Of a stretch of 64,000 bases of DNA, positions 57,619 through 64,000 are shown one piece after another. Each line of letters opens with the position of its first letter. The first letter of the stretch is position 1. Below the pieces are notes generated by a model. It was not told the DNA's origin and did not search any database. It was given only the letters and a program-made list of their open reading frames with translations. The position numbers were made by a program, and so were the translations under genes. Source of the stretch: Bradyrhizobium sp. PSBB068. GTDB lineage: Bacteria > Pseudomonadota > Alphaproteobacteria > Rhizobiales > Xanthobacteraceae. Where the stretch lies: assembly GCA_016839165.1 (NCBI GenBank), contig CP069300.1:2108001-2172000 (forward strand), given 5' to 3'.

Positions 57619-58534
57619 AGCCGTAGAGTCGCGCCGGATTGTCAACCAAAATGGTCTTGCGCACCTTGGCATCAGGCGCCCAGACCGGAAGCTGGTTGAG
57701 GAGGCGGCCGTCATCGATCTGATACAGCGGCGTCACGTCGGTGACCTTCCTGCCCGCCGGCGTCACCGAATCCGGGTGCGGCCAGTCGGTGCCCCAGATG
57801 ATGCGTTCCGCGTTGGCCGCGATCAGCGCCTGGGCCAGCGGCGCGGCGTCGGCATAGTCGGGCGCGAGCCTGGAGGCGCGGTAGGCACCGGAAATCTTGA
57901 CGTAGGCCTTGCCCGATTTTACCAGCGCCAGGAGGTCGTCAAATCCCGGCTGACCGGTGCCGAGCGCGGCCTCGGCGCCGCCGAAATGGTCGAACACCAC
58001 GGGCACCGGCGCAGCCGCGACCAGGTCCTTGATCGCGGTGATCATCGCGAGGCTGGTGAACAGCTGGACATGCCAGCCGCGCGCCTTCATCCGTTCGATC
58101 GCGGCCGAGAAGCGCTGCCGCCCGAGATTGGGATCGTTGACGCCGCCGGTGGCGAGGTTGAGGCGGATGCCGCGGAAGCCGGCCTTCTGCATGGTATCGA
58201 GATCGCTCTCGCTGGTCTTGTCGTCGATCACGGCGACGCCGCGCGCCGTCGGGCCGCGCGCCGTCATGCCGAACAGGGTCGAGGAGTTGTCCGGGCCGTA
58301 GACGCTCGGGGTTACGATCACCACGCGCTCGACATGCAGCGCCTTGTGCAGCGCGCTCATCTCCTCCGGCGAGGCCGGTTCCGGGGTATAGACGCGGCCG
58401 GCGAAGAACGGGAATTTCTCGGGATCGCCGTGGATGTGGGTGTGGCAGTCGCACGCACCGGCAGGCACGTCGAAGTTCACCGGGGTCGATGGTTGCGCTG
58501 CCTTGGAAGATGCTTGGCTGCCGGTCATGGTCAC
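57611..58534 (-). CDS. Amidohydrolase family protein (2-pyrone-4,6-dicarboxylate lactonase-like)
   Basis: The 307-residue product carries the metal-binding ACDCHTHIHGDPEKFPF near residue 28, a TIM-barrel core (RGIRLNLATGGVNDPN, VPVVFDHFGG) and ERIIWGTDWPHPDS near the C-terminus. This is the plan of the amidohydrolase_2 family, including lactonases of lignin-monomer catabolism. The actual substrate is uncertain. Its 3' end overlaps the pump gene by 8 bases. Confidence 0.87.
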
Positions 58535-58717
58535 TCACGCTGCGATGGAAGCCAGCATCATATCGCGTCGCGTCAGCATTGGACGTCTCCCTGCGTGCTC
58601 GGCTGTTATGCGCGCACGACGTGCGCCGGCATTATCGGTTGCCTGCGGGAGCGGAGGTTATCGGCGGAGAGAGCGGGTGGAAAGGGCCGGTCCGCGCTGC
58701 GACCGCTGCCGCAAGGC

Positions 58718-60136
58718 CTATTGTCCCGACGGCGTCCGCAGGCCGTGCCAGGCATCGCGCACCTGATGGTAGTGCACCTCGGGCAGGTAGTCGGGTGTCT
58801 TGAGATTGAGCGTCTTGACGTCGAGGCGGCCGATCGCGCTGAGCAGCGTGTAGGAGGCGATCACGCGGTCGCGCTGCGCGCCGATCAGCCGGGCTCGCGC
58901 CGTGATCAAATCCTGCTGAGCATTGAGCACGTCGACCGTGGTACGCTGGCCGCCGGCGGCTTCCTTCTGCACGCCGGCCAGCGCGACTTCGGCGGCCTTC
59001 ACCTCGGACTCGGAGGCCGACACCGCGACCTTGGCGCCTTCGTTGGCGACCCACGCACTGACCACGGCGGTCTTGGCCTGATTGCGGACCTGATCGAGCA
59101 CGAGGCGGCTCTGCGTTGCCACTTCCTTGGCCTGCCGGGTCTGCGAGGCTGCGGTGCCGCCGTCATAGATCGGTTGCGTGATCTGGCCGATCACCGAGGC
59201 CTGATCGGTCCCGAACGTGCTGAGCGAGGTGTCGGAGTCGCGGTTCTTGCTGACGCTGCCCTGCACGGTGACGTTCGGCATCAGGCTGCTCTCGGCGACG
59301 CGGATCGAGGTCGAGGCGACGTCGACGTCGAAACCTGCGGCGGTCACGGCGGGATGCTCGCGCAGCGCCAGCCCGATCGCATCCTCGCGGCTGCGCGGCA
59401 GCAGCCGGTCGGTGGTATCGGCGGGCCGCAATTGCGACGGCGGGTTGCCGACCACCTGCGCATAGGTGGCCTGGCTGACCGCGAAGTTGACCTCGGCGGC
59501 GTTGAGATCGGCAAGGCCGCGGTTGAGGCGCGCCTCGGCCTGGGCGGTATCGGTCGGCGTGACGTCGCCGGCATTGAGGCGACGCAGCGTGATCGCGTGG
59601 GTCTCCTTCAGGAAGGCGACGTTGGCGCGCTGCGCCTCGACCAGCGTCTGGTTGGCGAGCACGTTGGTATAAGCGGTGACGGCATCGAGCAGCACGCCCT
59701 GGCCGACATTGCGCAGCGCCTCGCGGCCGGACTGCACCTGCAACTCGGCGACGCGGACGCTGTTGGCGGTCTTGAAGCCGTTGAACAGGGTCTGGGTGAC
59801 GGTCAGGCCGATCTGCCAGGGCTTCAGCGTCGCGGTCTGCAGGACATTGCCGGGCAATTGGTCGCGGACAGCCTGGAGGCCTGCCGAAAGGCTTGCGGCA
59901 ACCTGCGGGCGATAGCCTGCCAGTGCCTGCGGCACGTTCTCATCGGTCGCACGCTGGCGCGCCCGCTCGGCATTGAGCTGCGGATTGGTCTGATACGCCT
60001 TGACCAGCGCTTCCGGCAGGCTCTCGGCGCGGGCAGCGGTATCAGCCAGCAGCGCGCATGCCAATGCGCCAAGGCCGATGCCCGACAAGAATACGCGCCT
60101 CGCTACGTCGCCAATATCAGCGGTACGCTCAACCAT
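58718..60136 (-). CDS. TolC-type outer membrane efflux protein
   Basis: The 472-residue product has a signal peptide (LACALLADTAARAES) and the duplicated helical barrel of TolC: ALVKAYQTNPQLNAERARQRATDE and KNRDSDTSLSTFGTDQASV with paired coiled-coil stretches around NAAEVNFAVSQATYAQVVGN and VSASESEVKAAEVALAGVQK. It forms the outer-membrane exit for tripartite pumps or type I secretion. MVERTADIGD at 60136 is chosen so that the signal peptide is N-terminal. It could serve the nearby RND pump, although the genes are on opposite strands. Confidence 0.88.
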   Translation of the reverse strand: MVERTADIGDVARRVFLSGIGLGALACALLADTAARAESLPEALVKAYQTNPQLNAERARQRATDENVPQALAGYRPQVAASLSAGLQAVRDQLPGNVLQTATLKPWQIGLTVTQTLFNGFKTANSVRVAELQVQSGREALRNVGQGVLLDAVTAYTNVLANQTLVEAQRANVAFLKETHAITLRRLNAGDVTPTDTAQAEARLNRGLADLNAAEVNFAVSQATYAQVVGNPPSQLRPADTTDRLLPRSREDAIGLALREHPAVTAAGFDVDVASTSIRVAESSLMPNVTVQGSVSKNRDSDTSLSTFGTDQASVIGQITQPIYDGGTAASQTRQAKEVATQSRLVLDQVRNQAKTAVVSAWVANEGAKVAVSASESEVKAAEVALAGVQKEAAGGQRTTVDVLNAQQDLITARARLIGAQRDRVIASYTLLSAIGRLDVKTLNLKTPDYLPEVHYHQVRDAWHGLRTPSGQ

Positions 60137-60375
60137 GTGATCCCGCAAACCAAAACCCCGGCAGCCGGCCTTCGCCGGCGCCCACACATCTACCTGTTTA
60201 GGGGGCAGTGCCGCCACACGCAAACCGCCGCACGACATCTGCACATCATTTCGATTCTTGTCTGTTGCCGGCTCGTCACAGGCGAACGCAACTGTCATAT
60301 GAAGTATAAGTTTGAACCGCACGCCGCCGATTGAGCGGCGCCGGTTATCCACCGTCTCCACCGGGTCCATTGCTG

Positions 60376-62238
60376 ATGCCCATCTTGTTCTCCGACCCCG
60401 AGGCGATCGCGGAGCACATCATTCGTGATGTCGGAACCGAACTGGTGGTCGGGCTGCCGCTCGGCCTCGGCAAGGCCAACCACATCGTCAATGCGCTGTA
60501 TGCGCGGGCGGTCGCCGACCGTTCCGTCAACCTGACGCTGTTCTCGGCGCTGACGCTGGAAAAGCCGAAGCCGAACAGCCTGCTCGAACGGCGCTTCATC
60601 GGTCCGGTGATCGATCGCCTGTTCGGCGGTTATCCGGAGCTCGCTTATGCCGATGCTTTACATCGCGGTGTGCTGCCGCCCAACGTCAAGGTGATCGAGT
60701 TCTTCTTCCTCGCCGGGCAATGGCTGTATCAGCCCTTCGCGCAGCAGAACTACATTTCCGCGAACTATACCCACGCGGCATCGTACCTGCTGTCGCGCGG
60801 GCTGAATGTCGTTCCACAGCTGGTCGCCAAGCGCGTCGTCGACGGCGTGCCGCGCTACAGTTTGAGCTGCAACACCGATACGACGCTCGATGTGCTGCGC
60901 GCCCGCGCGCAGGGCCGGGCGTCATTCAAGCTGTTCGGCCAGGTCAATTCGGAACTGCCGTTCATGCCGGGACCCGGCGATCTGCCGGCGGATGAATTCG
61001 CCGCCGTGCTCGACAGTCCCGACACCGATTTCCCGCTGTTCGCGCCGCCGTCCGAGCCGATCAGCGACACCAAATATGCGATCGGATTGTATGCCGCCGG
61101 TCTGGTCCGCGACGGCGGCACGCTGCAGATCGGGATCGGGCAGGTCGGTGATGCGCTGGCGCAGGGGCTCGTGATCCGCCACCGCGACAACGTTCAATTC
61201 CACAGCGTCATGCAGCGTCTTGCGCCCGGTACCGCACAGCTCGCAGCTGCCGAGACCGGGCCATTCGAGAAGGGCCTCTATGGCGTCAGCGAGATGCTGT
61301 TCGAGGCGTTCCTCGGATTGATCGACTCCGGCATCCTGAAGCGCGACGTCGATGGTGTGATCCTGCACGGCGCATTCTTCCTGGGCCCGCAATCCTTCTA
61401 TCGCGCGCTGCGCGAGATGACACCCGAGCAACTGGCGCGCATTCAGATGATGCCGGTGTCCTTCACCAACGAGATCTTCGGCGACGAGGCGGGCAAGCGC
61501 CGCGCCCGCGTCGATGCCCGATTCGTCAACAACGCGATGATGGCGACGCTGCTGGGCGCTGCGATCTCCGACGGGCTCGACAACGGCCAGGTCGTAAGCG
61601 GCGTCGGCGGCCAGTACAATTTCGTGGCGCAGGCATTCGCGCTCGAGGGCGCGCGCTCGGTGCTGGCGCTGGAGGCAACCCGTCAGTCCGGCAGGCAAAC
61701 GCAGTCCAACATTCGCTGGTCTTATGGCCACGAGACCATTCCGCGCCACCTGCGCGATATCTTCGTCACCGAATATGGCGTCGCCGACGTCAGAGGGAAA
61801 TCCGATGCCGACGTGATCGCCGCGATGCTGCGGGTGTCGGATTCCCGGTTCCAAGGCGAGTTGATGCGGCAGGCCAAGGATGCCGGCAAGTTGCCGCGCA
61901 GCCACGAGATCGCGGCCGCTCACCGCGAGAATTATCCCGAACGCATCAGCGCTGCGCTGAAGCCCGCGCGCGACGCCGGGCTGCTGCCGTCATTCCCGTT
62001 CGGCAGCGATTTCACCGACGTCGAGCAGCGGCTGATCCCGGCGCTGCAGATCCTGCAGCGGGCGCAGCGAACGCCGCTGCAACTCGCCGGCCTGCTGTGG
62101 CAGGGGATGCGGCATCCGCCCGATGCCGCCGACCGCGAATGCCTGGCGCGGCTCGGCCTCGACAAGCCGACGCACGTCGCCGAGCGCGCCTATCGCGCGC
62201 TCGTCACCGCGGCATTGCAGAGGAGCCGAAGGAGTTAG
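60376..62238 (+). CDS. Acetyl-CoA hydrolase/transferase family protein
   Basis: The 620-residue product has the two halves of the family: an N-terminal domain ([20 protein letters not shown]) and a C-terminal domain with [20 protein letters not shown] and [20 protein letters not shown]. Members hydrolyse acetyl-CoA or exchange CoA between short acids. ATG 60376 ([14 protein letters not shown]) is taken as start; an upstream TTG at 60331 is possible. The stop overlaps the convergent enoyl-CoA hydratase gene by 4 bases. A longer protein than the usual ~500 residues. Confidence 0.85.
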   Translation: MPILFSDPEAIAEHIIRDVGTELVVGLPLGLGKANHIVNALYARAVADRSVNLTLFSALTLEKPKPNSLLERRFIGPVIDRLFGGYPELAYADALHRGVLPPNVKVIEFFFLAGQWLYQPFAQQNYISANYTHAASYLLSRGLNVVPQLVAKRVVDGVPRYSLSCNTDTTLDVLRARAQGRASFKLFGQVNSELPFMPGPGDLPADEFAAVLDSPDTDFPLFAPPSEPISDTKYAIGLYAAGLVRDGGTLQIGIGQVGDALAQGLVIRHRDNVQFHSVMQRLAPGTAQLAAAETGPFEKGLYGVSEMLFEAFLGLIDSGILKRDVDGVILHGAFFLGPQSFYRALREMTPEQLARIQMMPVSFTNEIFGDEAGKRRARVDARFVNNAMMATLLGAAISDGLDNGQVVSGVGGQYNFVAQAFALEGARSVLALEATRQSGRQTQSNIRWSYGHETIPRHLRDIFVTEYGVADVRGKSDADVIAAMLRVSDSRFQGELMRQAKDAGKLPRSHEIAAAHRENYPERISAALKPARDAGLLPSFPFGSDFTDVEQRLIPALQILQRAQRTPLQLAGLLWQGMRHPPDAADRECLARLGLDKPTHVAERAYRALVTAALQRSRRS

Positions 62239-63014
62239 CGATTCTTGTTGACCGGCTTGCGCTTCTCGATGAAGGCCGCCATGCCCTCGGAGCGATCCTC
62301 GAGCGCGAAGGTCGAGTGGAACAGGTTGCGCTCGACATTCATGCCTTCCGACAGCGGCGTCTCGAAGGCGCGGTTGACGGCTTCCTTGGCCATCGCTGCG
62401 GCCGGACGCGACATCGAGGCGATCTTCTCGGCCGCGGCGAGCGCCTCTTCCATCAGCTTGTCGGCCGGTATGATCCGCGACACCAGGCCCGAGCGCTCGG
62501 CTTCCGCTGCGTCCATCATCCGTCCGGTGAGGCAGAGGTCCATCGCCTTCGACTTGCCGATCGCACGGGTCAGGCGCTGCGTGCCGCCGATGCCGGGAAT
62601 GGTGCCGAGGGTGATTTCCGGCTGGCCGAACTTGGCATTGTCGGCGGCGAGGATGATGTCGCACATCATCGCGAGCTCACAGCCGCCGCCGAGCGCGTAA
62701 CCCGCGACCGCTGCAATGGTCGGCTTGCGGCAACGCGCGACGCGGTCGCCGCCGATCGCGGTGAAGTCGCTGTTGAACATGTCGATGAAGCCCTTCGGCT
62801 GCATCTCCTTGATGTCGGCGCCGGCCGCGAAGGCCTTCTCGCTGCCGGTGATCAGGATGCAGCCGATCTTGTCGTCGGCCTCGAGATCGTCGACCGCCGC
62901 GGCGATCTCGCGGAACACGCCGAACGAGAGCGCATTCAGCATTTTCGGCCGGTTCAGCGTGATGACGCCGACCGGTCCCTTGCTTTCGACGATGATGAAT
63001 TCGAACGTAGCCAT
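62235..63014 (-). CDS. Enoyl-CoA hydratase
   Basis: The 259-residue crotonase-fold protein has [29 protein letters not shown] (oxyanion hole), [20 protein letters not shown] (with the catalytic Glu in CELAM) and the second Glu near [20 protein letters not shown]. The sequence fits short-chain enoyl-CoA hydratase of fatty acid beta-oxidation or butanoate metabolism. The C-terminal KRKPVNKNR is the usual end. It probably has its own promoter in the short region before 63128. Confidence 0.93.
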   Translation of the reverse strand: MATFEFIIVESKGPVGVITLNRPKMLNALSFGVFREIAAAVDDLEADDKIGCILITGSEKAFAAGADIKEMQPKGFIDMFNSDFTAIGGDRVARCRKPTIAAVAGYALGGGCELAMMCDIILAADNAKFGQPEITLGTIPGIGGTQRLTRAIGKSKAMDLCLTGRMMDAAEAERSGLVSRIIPADKLMEEALAAAEKIASMSRPAAAMAKEAVNRAFETPLSEGMNVERNLFHSTFALEDRSEGMAAFIEKRKPVNKNR

Positions 63015-63127
63015 GACGCAAACCCCGTGCCTGATTTGGCGGGCAATGTGCCCGCTGGCGGGATGCGCTTCAAGTGGCTGAAACGAGGCTTCGGGCCGCG
63101 GTGCGGCGCTACCCTGCGCCGCAGCCG

Positions 63128-63799
63128 CTAGGCCATGAACATGCGCGCGGCGGAAGCCACCGTGAGCAGGGCGCCGAACCCGATGAAGATCTTCCCGATC
63201 AGCGAGGTCTGGTCCAGGCTCGCGCTGTCGCTGCTCGCGAGGACCGGGGCCGGCTTGGGCGCTGCGACGGCGGCGGGCGGCGACGACGCGGGCGCCTCCT
63301 GCTGGGCGGTCTGCGGCTGAGCCGGTTGCGGCTGCTCCTGCTGCAGGGCCCGGTCGAGGTCGTTGAGCTGGTCCGATGCGACCACGCTGCCGTCGGGCTG
63401 CGCGTCGGCGGGCTTGTCGGAGGCGGCCATCACCGGATTGACGCTGGCGGGCGGGGGGCTCGCATTGCCGTCGCCGGAGGTCAGCTCCGCATTGGCATTG
63501 GCGACCGTGGCCGGCATGCCGACCGACGTCACGCTGCCGGCATCCTTGCCGGCGGCCTTCTTGCTCTCGGATTTGTCGGCCGGCCTGTCAGCGGATTTGG
63601 AGGAGCTGTGACGCGCGTGGCGCCGGACATGCCGCGAACTCTGCTGTGCGGACTTGTCGGTCGTTGCGTTGTCGGATTTCGCTGCGGATGCGTCCGAACC
63701 GGCCGCATGCGCCGGCAATGGAATGGCAAGACAGATAGCGAACCCGGTCAGCCCCGTCGCAACCATCAAGGCCAAGTGCCGGCTGGCTTTGATCTTCAT
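63128..63799 (-). CDS. Exported Ala/Pro/Lys-rich protein with C-terminal membrane helix
   Basis: The 223-residue product has a signal peptide (ending LPAHAAGSD, about residue 28), a long low-complexity region rich in Ala, Ser, Lys and Pro, and a likely C-terminal membrane helix ([20 protein letters not shown]). A His/Arg cluster ([13 protein letters not shown]) sits early in the mature part. It starts at 63799 after a GGGGAG ribosome binding site. I do not recognise a family; a cell-envelope linker-type protein is possible. Confidence 0.75.
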   Translation of the reverse strand: MKIKASRHLALMVATGLTGFAICLAIPLPAHAAGSDASAAKSDNATTDKSAQQSSRHVRRHARHSSSKSADRPADKSESKKAAGKDAGSVTSVGMPATVANANAELTSGDGNASPPPASVNPVMAASDKPADAQPDGSVVASDQLNDLDRALQQEQPQPAQPQTAQQEAPASSPPAAVAAPKPAPVLASSDSASLDQTSLIGKIFIGFGALLTVASAARMFMA

Positions 63800-64000
63800 T
63801 CTGATGATCTCCCCATTTCGCCCGTTCCAAAGCCGAAATGAGACCCTGCTGCGTGTCCACACCGGGGCAAAAAAAGGGAATCTTCGGGCCTCAAGGGGCA
63901 AAAGCTGGGCAATTTCCGTCCCGGCGGGTGATCGGTGGCAGCTCCCCGATGCTTGTCGGACCGATCGGTGTTATGAGCCGTGGCGTCTGGGAAACCCGCC
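63800..64000. other. Right-edge region
   Basis: The final 201 bases contain the presumed promoter of the gene at 63128-63799 and no recognisable further feature before the window ends. Confidence 0.4.

Overview
The window reads as chromosome of a GC-rich alphaproteobacterium of the Bradyrhizobium/Rhodopseudomonas lineage, most likely Bradyrhizobium. The grounds are a near-complete hopanoid locus (hpnP, hpnCDE, shc, hpnG, hpnH, ispH, hpnN, hpnO), the imuA-imuB-dnaE2 mutagenesis cassette preceded by an alphaproteobacterial GAAC-N7-GAAC LexA box, and several families of short palindromic repeats. No database could be searched, so gene names rest on motifs and remembered family sequences.

Layout. 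Positions 1-662 hold the N-terminus of a chemotaxis receptor (minus strand). Positions 1007-4903 carry eutB-hpnP-eutC, in which the hopanoid C-2 methylase gene lies between the two ethanolamine ammonia-lyase subunit genes. A large MMPL/RND transporter and two small exported proteins follow. Positions 8909-14750 hold hpnC-hpnD-hpnE-shc-hpnG: squalene formation, cyclisation, and removal of adenine from adenosylhopane. A four-gene, translationally coupled cassette (TetR regulator, AidB-like acyl-CoA dehydrogenase, class II aldolase, DUF2520 protein) separates this from hpnH and ispH (minus strand). Divergent hpnN, a DUF2147 protein and hpnO end the hopanoid region at 26693. Together these genes would make isoprenoid precursor (IspH), squalene (HpnCDE), hopene (Shc), adenosylhopane (HpnH), ribosylhopane (HpnG), aminobacteriohopanetriol (HpnO) and 2-methylhopanoids (HpnP), and move hopanoids to the outer membrane (HpnN).

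Positions 26904-29615 hold an ECF sigma/anti-sigma pair with a cupredoxin and a metallophosphoesterase. Positions 29864-39855 are mixed metabolism: a truncated GFA gene, a His-rich small protein, a GMC oxidoreductase with an alpha/beta hydrolase, a flavin-binding protein, an M20 amidohydrolase, a P450 divergent from a LysR regulator, and a Pit phosphate transporter.

Positions 40440-49342 form a DNA damage island: a radical SAM repair protein with a DUF4130-UdgX fusion on one strand and imuA-imuB-dnaE2 on the other, around a single LexA box. imuB and dnaE2 each contain a copy of the same ~110-bp palindromic repeat inside the reading frame, translated in two different frames. This is the most unusual feature of the window.

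The remainder (49406-63799) holds a GlcG/HbpS-like protein, a repeat-rich gap with a long structured hairpin, a CoA-transferase, a heavy-metal-type RND pump with its adaptor, an amidohydrolase, a TolC-type outer membrane channel, an acetyl-CoA hydrolase/transferase, an enoyl-CoA hydratase and an Ala/Pro-rich exported protein. No rRNA, tRNA, CRISPR array, transposase or integrase was seen.
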